Shown: positions 10,161 through 21,711 of the stretch, one piece after another
Layout: every line of letters starts with the position of its first letter
Numbering within the stretch: the first letter of the stretch is position 1
Source of the DNA: Rhipidocladum racemiflorum
Lineage: Eukaryota > Streptophyta > Magnoliopsida > Poales > Poaceae
DNA length: 64,000 nucleotides
Assembly: GCA_036346355.1 (NCBI GenBank)
Contig: CM070584.1
Location: forward strand, 55,747,097 to 55,811,096
Direction: 5' to 3'
Position numbers and translations under genes: made by a program
Notes under the pieces: model-generated
The model's database searches: none
What the model was told of the DNA's origin: nothing
The model's input: the letters and a program-made list of their open reading frames with translations, nothing else

Positions 10161-12871
10161 TGTCAAGTCCCCAAGTTCGAAAAGTGCTGGGACATCCGGA
10201 GTATCCGGATCTACATCCGGAGTGTCCGGATCCAACCCGGAATGTCCGAATAAAATGTCCGAGATCCGATCGGATTAAATGCGCCCCAACGTGAGTGTCC
10301 GGATCAATGTCCAGTGTCCAGGATCAGATCAAGACGACCAACCCGAGTCTCGGGTTGAGCGTCCGAGTCGGACGGCGGGATTTTGTATAAAAGTCCCGCT
10401 TCTTGATTTCCACTCATTTCTCTTTTCCCACTCTGGTTCCCCGCTGCGTGAGCTCGTTCCTCCACTCCTAGCTCCTCCCCTGAGCTTCCCGGTGACTCCT
10501 CCTCAGTGGCTCCTCGGCGGGCCTCCATCCGGGAACTCCTCCCTATGGCATCCTCCATCCCCTCCACCCTGTGCATTGCTTCTCTTCCATCTTCCTTGGA
10601 GGTAGGTCTCTCTCTTGGGAGTAGATTAGTGATTCTTGGGTTCTAGGGTCATCAATGGTGGAGTTAGAGCTTAGGTTTAGATTTGAAGTTTCGAGTTGAA
10701 TCTTGAGCTCTAGGGTTTTGGGTGTAGTGATCCTAGGGTTAGTGTGGGGCTTGGATTGATGAATCACGGTGCTAGTGTGGTTGATCGGGTAGTAGTAGCG
10801 CCGATCCAAGGGTCGTTGGAGTTGGTTAGTGGTTTCATGGGCTAGTGTCGCTCCTCATGGAGTTAGGTTAGCTATAAGCCTCTCGGCCTTGCCACGTGTA
10901 GGAAAGTCATGAATCGGGTCCGTGATGCCGTTGGACTTGGCGGCACCTCGATCCGCCGAGTTATTGGGTAAAACTCGCCAGGTCCGGAGTGTCGGACACT
11001 CCGTCAGTGTCCGCTCTGCCGAGTATCCGGACCGAACGGGCCGGAGAGTCCGGATTGTCGAGAGTCGGATCAAATACCCGATCGTCCGGCAGTTAGGCCG
11101 TCTGCCCGATTGAGTCGAGTTGTCCGGCTATGCGTTATTTCTTCGGGGTTTTTCGGTTGTATTTCATTCATATGCATTGCATGCATTTTATTATGCATTG
11201 TACTCGTGTAGAGAACGATCCGCGGCCGATCGACGTGGCCGTGGTTGAGGGAGTTGCCGAGGCAAATCGTTGCGATCCACCAAATGAGGAAGAACAAGGC
11301 AAGCACCTAAGCATATTTACCCCATTATATGATTTTATCTTAGAGAATTAAATTGCTTATTTAGTCGATTAAGCATGCATTAGGAGTTGAATGAAGGGAG
11401 CAGGGTTAGAACCTAATTGCCGCACATACACTCCTTGAATTTGTGGAACACTCCTTAACCAAAATATGGGTAATTGTACCCAGTCTACGCTTAGTTTTGC
11501 TTAGATGTTGGGTTGGCTGGGGATGGTTCTCCGCTTGTGATTATTAACAATTGTTTCACTTCACACATGATGGATTGGAATGGGTATGTTTATGAGTTGT
11601 AATTGATAAATTGTGGACCGGGGCGGGAGTTGGTTCATTTGAGTATGGAGACTCAAATGTGTAGCCCCGTCTGAGTCGATGGACCGATTCGATGGTTGCC
11701 CTTTGATCGAAAGCACACGGTTGATCGATGCCCGATTATGGTACTGCAGTTTCACTCTTTCTCTCATCTGGAATCGATGGACCGTAACTTCCTCGTGGTT
11801 GGACGTGGTTGAGGCGCAGGCTTAGGTCGACTCTGAGCGCCAAGGGCTTGGGGCCGCTTTCGAGGGTGCTAGGTTTTGAACCAGGAGGGCAGCATGGGTA
11901 TGATCGGGAGGGGTTGACACTAGGCCCTTGTAGTGTAAGGCGATCAATGCTTCCTGCGAAGGTTAATTAAGCGATTCAATTGCGCGCCTCGGATATGAGC
12001 AAGCTCTTTCATCATACGATCACGTAGTAAGAACTTGAACCGGCAGGTTCGCCGAGCTTGAGCCCACATAAATTGGTGTTGAGATTAATTGTTGTGAATT
12101 AATGGTTGCAACTTCATTTTTAGAAGTAGGCGCTGCTACATTACAACGCTAAATTGTGAATTGAGTTAGTTAGGTAATTAATATAACAAATGTTAAGCTT
12201 TCGCACTTTTACCTTCACTGGTCTTTGCTACATCCAAATGCATGTCCTTTGAGTCGGCCATATATGGACACATAAGACTTGCAGTACCTTCCCAGTACTC
12301 AGAGCTTACGCTTTGTGGTTTTGCGGTGAGGATCCGGAGGGTGTGAGTTACGCTCTGCCTATCGGTGGCCAAGTGGCACCGAGTAGAGTCGCCGACGTTG
12401 CGGCGCAAATCTTAGTGTTCAGGGCATGACACTTCCGGTGTTTACTTTGTTGTATAGGATAGTTGGCTTTACTTTTGTAAACTGTCGCACTTTTATCTCT
12501 GCAATGGTTTTTGTCTACCTTTCGCTTGGTTGTTTCGTTGGTTGTTTTGTTGGGCTTAGTGTGCCGTGTGTTCTTTGTTGCTTCCGCGTTAAGGCGCTCT
12601 GGTAGTAGGTTTGGGGCTCGATGCCCCTTTGTGCGAATTGAATGTTGATACGGCATTGGGAACAGGTATGTAGGAGGATCTGGGCGAGTTTCGGATCGCA
12701 TACCGGGGAATACCGGGGTTGTTGTTTGAGTCGTTTGGATGTTTGTCGAGTTGGCTCGCTTGAGGCTTGGGTATTAGCATCGGGATCACCTCCGTGGTCT
12801 GTTAGAATCCAAATCCGACGGAGCGATCGTTTCATCCAAAGAACTCGAGGACGATCTGGCGCTCCTTCACA
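10161..12871 (+). repeat. 5' LTR of gypsy element
   Basis: It starts TGTCAAGTCCCC and ends CTTCACA. A likely TATA box (TATAAAAG, 10386-10393) lies about 225 bp in. AT-rich blocks match the 3' LTR perfectly over 90-120 bp (for example 11295-11390 with the block at 18725-18820), while GC-rich blocks differ by many short indels. Confidence 0.92.
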
Positions 12872-12875
12872 AAGT

Positions 12876-12886
12876 TGGTATCGAGC
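12876..12886 (+). other. Primer binding site (initiator methionine tRNA)
   Basis: TGGTATCGAGC lies 4 bases after the 5' LTR. It equals the standard plant PBS TGGTATCAGAGC minus one A, in keeping with the small deletions throughout this element. Confidence 0.8.
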
Positions 12887-13187
12887 AAGGCGCACAAAGA
12901 CCACCCCAACTCGACAGGTTAGGAGATTGCTTAGGATTGTCATACCGCATTAGATAGAAAGTCATACTTATCCCGCCTTAGATTGTAGAGGTGAGAGTAA
13001 ATTGCGTTGGAAGTCGTGCATGTCATCTCATCTCATGCACGTGCATGTGTCATCTTGCCTTGCATCGAGGTTGTGTTCTGGGTGTGGCGGACTTATGGGA
13101 CCAGCGAAGTCTGTGCCGCATCGAGTGTGGGAGTTAGTTCGGGTTTTTACTGCATTTAGGGCTTGTCTTCCCGTGTGAGTCCTAACT

Positions 13188-14200
13188 TTGCCGCTGACTC
13201 GTTCGATGGCGAATCACGGACACGAGGCTTCCACTGGGGGTGATGGAGGTGCGGGCGATGCTAGCCGAGAGGTGCTATTCCGCCGCCTCCTCCCAATGTG
13301 GCCGGATATTCCGCAATGGGCAAAGCTTCAGGAGACGACAAATCGGATCCTAGAATCTTTAGTCGGGTCCAGATCGTCCAGCAGGTGGGCCGCGTGATGG
13401 GCGAGTCGGCCCACTATCTCGACTTCTGCACACGCACCCACCGGTCTTCTCACGGCCGATCCGCGTTGAGGCCGAGCGATTGGTTGCTTCGATAGAGCGG
13501 TTTGCTCTTATCGATCGTGGAGCTCGAAGGCCCACTTGCCGGCGGCGACTCCAGAGACCCGCCTGCAGGTGCTTGGGTGGGCCAATTTGAGGGTGATGCA
13601 CTGCCGGGCACCGATTTACTGGCTGAGTTAGTGAGGCGTTCCGGGCGTACCCACATCCCAAAGGGCCTCATGGACATGAAGAAGCAAAGAAGCCACCCTC
13701 GACACTCGGCAAGTCGGTGGTTGACTACTCAGGAGTTCAACTACTGGCGCGACGCCCGGAAGAGTCGACACGCAGGCCGGAAGAAGCAGTCGGTTTGTGA
13801 GTGGGCCGAAGATGCAGGGATAAGTCATCTGGCAGTCTGGGCGACTTCGCCCGATTACAATGACCTGGTGAGCCGCGCGCGATCACCGTTGAGCTCAAGA
13901 TGCGGGCTCATCAGGAGGAGAAGAAGAGGAAGCGCGACGCCAGTACTCGGGCCACGAAGCGGCACCGCGTAGCCGCTCTGGTGGAGCGTATCTCAGACGC
14001 CCGCCGAGGCCGTCTGCTCAGCTGCCTCTCGACCGCGGCTCACGTCCGTTGTTACGTCGCCACGACCACCACTACCGGCCACCGGAGCTGCAGCAGAGGT
14101 TCCTGGTCCCGCCTGCTACAATTGCGGACGGCGAGCCACTTCATCCGGATCGCCCATTTCACGCCCGAGCAACGCATCGCCGGCTCAACGGCCATGTAGC
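13188..14200 (+). pseudogene. gag remnant with CCHC zinc knuckle
   Basis: The frame near 13188-13397 reads PLTRSMANHGHEAS and onward, the usual Ty3/gypsy gag start (the first ATG in frame is at 13206; the upstream start codon is now TTG). Gag-like sequence continues in shifting frames. At 14114-14160 a nucleocapsid knuckle of type C-x2-C-x4-H-x4-C can be read as CYNCGRRG, after which a lost base shifts HFIRDC into another frame. Gag packages the element RNA. This copy cannot make an intact product as written. Confidence 0.8.
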
Positions 14201-14299
14201 GCGACGGCACCACCGCTGTGCCTACGTCGGCAGCGGCTACCTTCGCCGACGCGAGGCGTTCTGGCTCCGCCGCGTGCTAGCGTAATGCCTTGTTGAGGG

Positions 14300-17200
14300 C
14301 GTGAGGCTAGAGTGTTGTTTGATTCGGGCTTCCCATTCTTTTATCCGCACGGGGTTTGCGGGCAACGGCGTCGAGATGAGGGTCGAGTGTAGCTGTCACT
14401 CTCTTTTCGACGAGGCACCGGGTCGAAGATCACGGTTAGGCGTATGGTTCGAAGGCGTGAGTTCATTCGAGGATTCCGCTTTAACGTTAGTTTGCTACTT
14501 CTAGATCTTGGGGGATAGATGTCATCCTAGGGATGAGTTGGTGACACGCAGTCGTTTAGATTGTTCTTTGTAGTCGCATTCGCCACTCTCGAATCCAAGA
14601 AGGCGGCCGATCACCCTACTTCTTAACGAGAACAAGGCCACCTTGTGTTCGCTAAATGGGACGAGTTGAAGAGCCGACTCGATTCTGTGTTCTGAGTTTC
14701 CGATGTGTTCCCAGCCGAACTCACGTGATGCCACCTAATCGGGATATCGAGTTTGTCGTTGAGCTTGACCAGGGATCGCTTCCAAAGGTGTCAGCGACCG
14801 TCATCAATGCCACCCAATCGAGTGCGTGAGCTAAAGACCCACCAGAAGGATTGATGGACAAAGGGGTTCATCCGATCGAGCTCCTCGCCTTGGGGTCGTT
14901 TCGGCCTATTTGTGACCAAGAAGGATGGTTCTCTACGCCTCTGCGTGGATTACCGCCCCTTGAATGCGGTTACTATCAAGAACAAGTACCCTCCGCCTCG
15001 GATTGATATCTGTTCGATCACTTCTTTGCGCGGTATTCTCTAAGATTGACTTGAGGCTTGGGTACCATCAGATTAAGATCGGGCCGAAGACATCCCAAGA
15101 CAAATTTACTCCACTCGGTATGGTGTATGAGTACAATCGTCATGTCGCTCGTCCGACGAACGCGCCGCATACTTCATGTACCTTTCATGAACTCCATCTT
15201 CATGGAGGAGTCGGATTCTTTGTCGTTATCTTCATTGATGATATCCTCATCTATTCGGCCCGAGGAAGATCATGCGACACCTTCGTTGTTCAGTTGTTCG
15301 ACGACGGAACATCGCTGTATGCGAAGTTCAGCTATGCGAGTTCGCCGAGGGAGAAGTGTCATTCTTGGGACACGCCCTTTCTCGAAGCGGCGTGGCGATT
15401 GGCCCGAGCAAGGTGCGGATGTACTCAAATAGGAGCGACCCAAGATCACGGACATCCGCAGCTTTCTTGGACTCGGTGGTATTATCGCCGTTTCATCCAA
15501 GACTTCGGCGATTGGCGGCCGATGAGCCGCTAAGAAGGAGTTGAGTTCAGGATGGTCACGTGATCGTGGGAGCGCTTTCGAGACATCTTGAAGCAACGCA
15601 GCGTCGACTCGCCTCCGCCCTCACTCACCGGATATCCACAGGCCTTTTGATGTGTGTTCGCGATGCGTCAGCATTGGGCTTGGTTGTGTGCTTATGCAAG
15701 AAGGCCGAGTCGCTGCCTCACGATCTCGGGCAGCTTGAAGCATCATGAGGAGCACTCACCCCACTTACGATTTGGAGCTTGCAGCAGAAGGTGCATGCCT
15801 TGAAGATCCGCGCCACTATCTCTGGGAACCAAGGCAATATCTATCTTGACCATAAAAGTCTCAAGTACATCTTCACCTGCCAAGAATCTGAACATGAGCG
15901 CGGAGATGGCTTGAGTGATCAAAGATTACAACCGAGGTGCATTACCACCCGCGGAAGGCGAATGTGGTAGCCGACAGCGTTGAGTCGCAGCTCAATGCAA
16001 GCTGCCTTACTCTCCATCCCCGAGTGCTTCCTCCAGGCCGAATTCCAGACTCGCTTCGGAGATGGGCGGCGAGGATTCATAGCTAATCTCGAGTTGAGAT
16101 CTACATTGCTCGATCGATTCGAGAGGCGCAGACGAAGGATGAAGTTTCCCAAATCCGGATAAAGTGAATTTGGGGCAAGCCGAGTTTCGCCTAGATGATC
16201 GAGGAACCTTGTGGTTCGGAGACATAGTTGTCCTCGATGACCGTCAGGAGTTGAAGCGAAGGATTCTTGATGAGGCGCATAACTCCTTGCTTACCATTCA
16301 CCCTGGCAAAGAACAAGATGTATCAAGACACGAGGCGGATTTGGTGGACTCAGATGAGCGCTGGTCGCCGCTATGTGTCGGAGTGCGACGCCGTGCAGTT
16401 GAAGGCCGAACACCTCAAGCGCCGGTACCCTTGACCTCTTCCTATTCGGTTTGGAAGTGGGAGGATGTTGCCATGGATTTCATTACCGCTCACGGAAACC
16501 ACTTCCTCGAGCCATGACTGATTTGGGTAATCACGATCGATCGACGGTCCGAAATCTGCACTTCTTGGCTTTGCACCAAGTATCGAGTCAAGAAGTATGC
16601 GGACTTATATATCTCCTTGATCGTAAGTGCATGGAGTGCCCAAGCGATAGTTTCGAGAGGTTCTCGGCTCACTTCTCACCTCGAGAAGCCGCATGAGGCC
16701 TTGGGCACTAAATCGCTTCTGATTCGACATACCACCTCGGGTGGCCCAGTGAGGCGAGAGGGTAAATCGAGATCCTCGAAGATATGTTGAGGGCTTGTGT
16801 CTTGTCCTACGGAAAGAAGTGGGAAGAGTGTCTCCGCACGCTAGCCTATGTGCAACAACAAAGCTACCAAACTAAAGATCAAGATGTCTCCATTCGAAGC
16901 ACTCTATGGTCAGAGTCGGGCACCTTTGAACCCGTCCGAGAGTGGCGGCGTTCATTCCTGCCCGAACTAGTCATGGAAGGCAGAAGAAAAGTGAGCACCA
17001 TTCGAGAACACGAGGCAGTATACGCGACAGAAGAGCTAAGGCCGACTGTCGTAGGAGACCCTCTCCTTCGATATTGGCGACTTCGCCTATCTCAAGGTAT
17101 CTCTTCGGGCACTCGTCGGTTTGGAATCAAAGGAAACCGGCACCTCGATACATCGGACGTCCGGAGTCCTTGAGAAGCGGTCAGGTTGCATATCACCTAG

Positions 17201-17470
17201 AGCTTCCTCCGCTCGAGATGGTCCACAATGTCTTCTATATCTCGATTGAAGAAGTGTCTCCATACTCGCTTTCGAGTCACTTGAAGTGGATGACCTCGGG
17301 GTTGCGCTGAATCCTGGGATCTATCCTATCGAGCATCCAATTCGGGTTTTGGAAGAAGCTAACGCAAGACTAAACGACGAAGAACTCTCAAGTTCTATAA
17401 AATTCAAGTGGAGTAATCATACTGAGGATGAGGCTACTTGGGAGCTCAAGATCGCTTAAAGACCGAGCAA
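14300..17470 (+). pseudogene. pol remnant: protease, RT, RNase H, integrase, chromodomain
   Basis: Aspartic protease: LFDSG then SHSFIRTGFA, split over two frames (14310-14365). Reverse transcriptase: FVTKKDGSLRLCVDYRPLNA near 14910-14970, FSKIDLRLGYHQIKI near 15040-15085, and the active-site FIDDILIYS at 15230-15258. RNase H: about 15570-15960. Integrase: the zinc-binding part reads ILDEAHNSLLTIHPG near 16260-16310 and the core WEDVAMDFITAHG near 16459-16497. A chromodomain-like tail (KWSNHTEDEATWE) lies near 17405-17445. The domains are all present but scattered over three frames by short deletions, so the polyprotein is broken. Confidence 0.88.
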
Positions 17471-17587
17471 TTCTCGAATTCTTCGATGCCATGTAAGTGC
17501 GAGCGCATAATTCCCAAGGTTTAGAGCATGTCCGTTAGGGTCCTAACCCGTGTGTCGTCAGTTACGAATCTCGGGCGAGATTCCTTT

Positions 17588-17597
17588 AAGGAGGGTT
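17588..17597 (+). other. Polypurine tract of gypsy element
   Basis: AAGGAGGGTT directly precedes the 3' LTR, the position where plus-strand synthesis is primed. Confidence 0.75.
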
Positions 17598-20311
17598 TGT
17601 CAAGTCCCCAAGTTGAAAAGTCTTTGGGACATCAGATCAGGATCTACATCGGAGTGTCGGATCCAACCCTTGAATGTCCAGAATAAAAGTCCTGAGTATC
17701 CGGATTGGCCGATTAGGCTAACCTTTGAGTGTCGGGCCAGGATCAATGTCCGGAGTGTCCGTTGATCAGACAGACTCCCAACCCGGAGTCTCGGGTTGAG
17801 CGTCCGAGAGTCCGGGCGCGGGATTTTGTATAAAAGTCCGTTCTTGATTTCCCACCTCATTTCTTTTTCCCCACTTGGTTTCCCACCCGTGTGAGCTCGT
17901 TCCTCCACCCTAGCTCCTCTCGCGAGCTTCCACTCGGCCAGTGACCCTCCCGTGGCTCCTGGCGGCTCCTCCATCCCCGAACTCTCCTCAGCGGCATCCT
18001 CCATCCTCCACTTTGGCATTGCTTCTCTTCCATCTTCCTTGGAGGTAGGTCTCTCTGGGAGTAGATTCGTGATTCTTGGGTTCTAGGGTCATCAATGGTG
18101 GGAGTTAGAGCTAGGTTTAGATTTGAAGTTTCGGAGTTGAATCTTGAGCTCTAGGGTTTTGGGTGTAGTGATCCTAGGGTTAGTGTGGGGCTTGGATTGA
18201 TGAATGCTGGGTGCTAGTGTGGTTGATCGGGTAGTAGTAGCGCCATCCAAGGGTCGCTTTGGAGTTGGTTAGTGGTTTCATGGGCTAGTGTCGTTCTCAT
18301 GGAGTTAGGTTAGCTATAAGCTTCCTCGGCCTTGCCACGTGTAGGAAAGTCATAGATCGGATCCCCGTGATGCCGATTGGACTTCTGGCGGCACCTCGAT
18401 CCGCCGAGTTATTGGGTAAAACTCGCCAGTCCGGAGTGTCCGACACCCGTCCGAGTGTCCGCTCTGCCGAGTATCCGGACCGAATGGGCCGGAGAGTCGG
18501 ATTGTCGGAGAGTCCGGATCAAATACCCGGTATTGTCCGGTTAAATTGGGTCTGTCGATTGAGTCGAGTTGTCCGATGCGTTATTTCTTCGGGGTTTTTC
18601 GGCTTGTACTTCATTCATATGCATTGCATGCATTTTTATTATGCATTGTACTCGTAGAAAACGATCCACGCGTGGCGTGGCCGTGGTTGAGGGAGTTGCC
18701 GAGGGCAAATCTTCGATCCACCAATGAAGAACAAGGCAAGCACCTAAGCATATTTACCCCATTATATGATTTTATCTTAGAGAATTAAATTGCTTATTTA
18801 GTCGATTAAGCATGCATTAGAGTTGAATGGTGAAGCAGGTTAGAACCTAATTGCTGCACATACACTCCTTGAATTTGTGGAACACTCCTTGGAACCAAAA
18901 TATGGGTAATTGTATAGCAGTCTACGCTTAGTTTTGCTTAGATGTTGGGTCAGTTGGGCCAAGTGAGATGGTTCTCCGCTTGTGATTATTAACAATTGTT
19001 TCACTTCACACATGATGGATTGGAATGGGTATGTTTATGAGTTGTAATTGATAAATTGTGGACCGGGGCGGGAGTTGGTTCATTTGAGTATGGAGACTCA
19101 AATGTAGCCCCGTCGAGTCGATTAAGGACTGTCGATGGTTGCCCTTTGATCGAGCACACCGGTTGGTCGCATGCCCGATTATGGTAGCAGAGTAGCCACT
19201 CTTTCTCTCATACGGAATCGATGGACCGTAACTTCGCGGTTGGGCGTGGTTGAGGGCGAGGCTACGACTCTCGAGCGCCAAGCCGCCGGGGCTGCCTCGA
19301 GGTGCTAGGTTTTTGAGACCATGGAGGCCTTGGCCGATTAGGTATGATTGGGAGGGTTGACACTAGGCCTTGTGGTAAGTGTCGTGCGATCAATGCTTCC
19401 TGCGAGTTAATTAAGCGATTCAAATGCCGCGCTCGGATATGAGCAAGCTCTTTCATCACAATGATCACGTAGTAAGAACTTGAACCGAGGAGTTCGCGTC
19501 GAAAGCTTGAGCCCACATAAATTGGTGTTGAGATTAATTGTTGTGAATTAATGGTTGCAACTTCATTTTTAGAAGTATACTGCTGTCGCTAAATTGTGAA
19601 TTGAGTAGTTAGGTAATTAATATAACAAATGTTAAGCTTTTACTGGTCTTTGCACAGTCTTTTGCTACATCCATATGTCCTTTGGAGTCGGTCATATATG
19701 GACCACGGTAAGACTTATGAGTACCTTAGGTACTCAGCTTCGCTTTGTGGTTTTGCGGTGAGATCCAGAGAGGGTGTGAGTTACGCCCCATCGCCTATCG
19801 GCAAGGCACCGAGTAGAGGTCGCCGACGCTTCGTGCGCCCGGGAGTGTTCGGGCATGACACTTCCGGGTGTTTTACTTTTGTTGTATAGGATAGTTGGCT
19901 TTACTTTTTGTAAATCGTCGCACTTTTATCTCTGCAATGGTTTTTGTCTACCTTTCGCTTGGTTTGTTTCGTTGGTTGTTTTTGTTGGGCTTCCAGGTGC
20001 CGGTGTGTTCTTTGTTGCTTCCGCTCAGATGCGTCTCAGTAGTAGGTTTGGGGCTCGATGCCCCTTTGTGCGAATTGAATGTTGATACGGGCATTGGGAA
20101 CCGTATGTGAGGATCCTGGCGAGTTTCGGATCGCATAACCCGGGGAATCTGGGGTTGTTGTCGAGTCGTTTGGATGTTTGTCGAGTTGGCTCGCTTGGGC
20201 TTGGGTATTAGCATCGGGATCACCTCCGGTGGTCTGTTGCTAGAATCCAAATCCGACGGGAGCGACTGTTCATCCAGCAACTCGAGGATGATCTGGGCGG
20301 CTCCTCTCACA
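17598..20311 (+). repeat. 3' LTR of gypsy element
   Basis: It starts TGTCAAGTCCCC and ends CTCTCACA, 2714 bp against 2711 bp for the 5' copy. It is followed by AGAAT (20312-20316). It differs from the 5' LTR mostly by 1-5 base gaps clustered in GC-rich tracts. Confidence 0.92.
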
Positions 20312-20344
20312 AGAATGACACATAAGGCTGGCAAAAGATCTCGT

Positions 20345-20579
20345 TAGGGTTCAAATCAAAACCGTTTCGATTATAGTAGTTAGTGCATTCAAAATTAAAA
20401 TGGAGCCATTTTGAATGAAAAAAAATGTTAAATAAGGCTCAAACCGATAGTCGCTTGCTAGCTCGAATTTGAAAAAACAATTTAATGATAAAAGTTGATT
20501 TTATATCAAATTATGTTAATTTTGAAAGAAACTCGATAATAGCTTTTTTAAGCTTGATAGACAACCCTAGTGACATGTA
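20345..20579. mobile_element. Possible hAT-like MITE remnant (TAGGGTT/AACCCTA ends)
   Basis: The segment begins TAGGGTTCAAATC and ends GACAACCCTA, like the CAGGGTT family elsewhere in the window, but no matching 8-bp target duplication is visible. The interior is AT-rich and noncoding. Confidence 0.35.
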
Positions 20580-20703
20580 CTGTGTGTTGTGCCTAGATTT
20601 TATTTTCGGTTGTTTTTTTAGTCAAAAATGCTGGAATAAATTGGGTTTCATTTGAAACAATGAGACTGATATAGTACACAAGATAAAAGGCAACTATAAT
20701 GAC

Positions 20704-20930
20704 CTCTCTCTTTTATAGAAAATTTGGCCAAGAGCTTTGGCATTTCATTAAAGAAGAAGAGAACAACAACCGGACTACAAACGCACACCCACCTCACACA
20801 CACACACCCCCACCACACACACGCGCCTGCCTCCGGCTCCATGTGAGCACGTGGGTCAAGCGCGGCTCGAACCCGGGTGGGCGAGGCGCACAACCGCGCG
20901 CCCAACCAACTGAGATACGCTCAGTTCTCT
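20704..20930 (-). mobile_element. tRNA-derived SINE
   Basis: On the minus strand the element starts next to 20930 with a tRNA-like head: an A-box region CTCAGTTGGTTGG (plus-strand 20902-20914) and a B box GGGTTCGAGCC (plus-strand 20864-20874). A unique body containing a GT-rich stretch follows. Both flanks carry the 12-bp duplication AACTATAATGAC (20692-20703 and 20931-20942), the hallmark of retroposition. The 227-bp length fits plant SINEs. Confidence 0.85.
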
Positions 20931-20939
20931 AACTATAAT

Positions 20940-21180
20940 GACTTCCAATACGACTTTCTTCGTAGAAAAATTTATCACAGTGGCATGACAAATCTAGAGC
21001 AAAGAAAACGACAGTTCTTTTTTACAATATTTCTCCAAGTATATCTTAGGCAACTTTATTGACTTCCAATAAGACTTCGTAGAAAAATTCATCATTGCGG
21101 CATGGCAAATGTAGAGCAAAGAAATGGACATATTTTTTTTTACAACAATTCTCTAAGTATATCTTTGTGAAAATTTTTCT
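20940..21180. repeat. 121-bp tandem duplication next to the SINE
   Basis: The block beginning GACTTCCAATACGACTT at 20940 recurs from 21061 with moderate divergence (shared TCGTAGAAAAATT, GGCATG, AGAGCAAAGAAA, AAGTATATCTT). The SINE target site lies at its left edge. Confidence 0.8.
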
Positions 21181-21451
21181 TAAAAAATAAGCTCGCCTTG
21201 TACGTGCATCAAGTAAAGGAAGATAAAAACAACATCTAATTTTTTTTATTGACCAGGCACATTGTTTAATTTTTGCCTTTCAATAGGCTATACAGCTTTT
21301 CTTTTCCATCTTTGTACATAAACTTTAGTCCTTTTATTATTTTAATATACTACCAAAAGAACTTCGGTGGAAAACAACCGCGCAAAAAAAGAAGAAAAAC
21401 TTATGTGAGAAACTATCTTTATAGAGCATAAGTTTCAAATACTGAGGTTGA

Positions 21452-21711
21452 GGCACTATTTGTTTTTGTTTTTTCACTAGCTTAAGAACTAAAAAACCAA
21501 AGTCTAAACAAATGTGTGGCTTTTTAGTTGGACTTTTTCAAAAGCCAAGCCTCTATATAACTAAAAGTCAAAAGCCACATGAGAAATGCTTTTTTGATTT
21601 AATGAGAGTTGGTTTTAGAACAATGCCACTGAAGTTTGGGTGAAATTACCTATTCTATTAAGCTATAAGATAAAAAACCCTAGGCCTAAATAAACAGGGC
21701 CTAAAGTCGAT
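21452..21711. mobile_element. Probable MITE with imperfect terminal inverted repeats
   Basis: The left end GGCACTATTTGTTTTTG and the reverse complement of the right end GGCCCTGTTTATTTAGG match partly. The flanks are TGA and TAA, so a 3-bp duplication is possible but damaged. The 260-bp AT-rich, noncoding body fits a worn Tourist-like MITE. Confidence 0.5.

Larger units (their letters stand above)
10161..20311 (+). mobile_element. Complete Ty3/gypsy LTR retrotransposon, frames disrupted
   Basis: All structural parts are in order: 5' LTR 10161-12871, primer binding site at 12876, gag, CCHC knuckle, protease, reverse transcriptase, RNase H, integrase, C-terminal chromodomain-like segment, polypurine tract at 17588-17597, 3' LTR 17598-20311, with AGAAT duplicated at the borders. 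Order RT-RH-IN makes it Ty3/gypsy, and the chromodomain suggests a chromovirus such as the Tekay type (family name not assigned). The internal part is only 4.7 kb against 2.7-kb LTRs. Every domain is recognisable, but frames break every few dozen codons through 1-5 base gaps. Confidence 0.95.

Noticed and set aside
10161..20311. Treating the differing LTR indels as evidence of great age
   Set aside because: AT-rich stretches over 100 bp are identical between LTRs, so the indels do not measure age.
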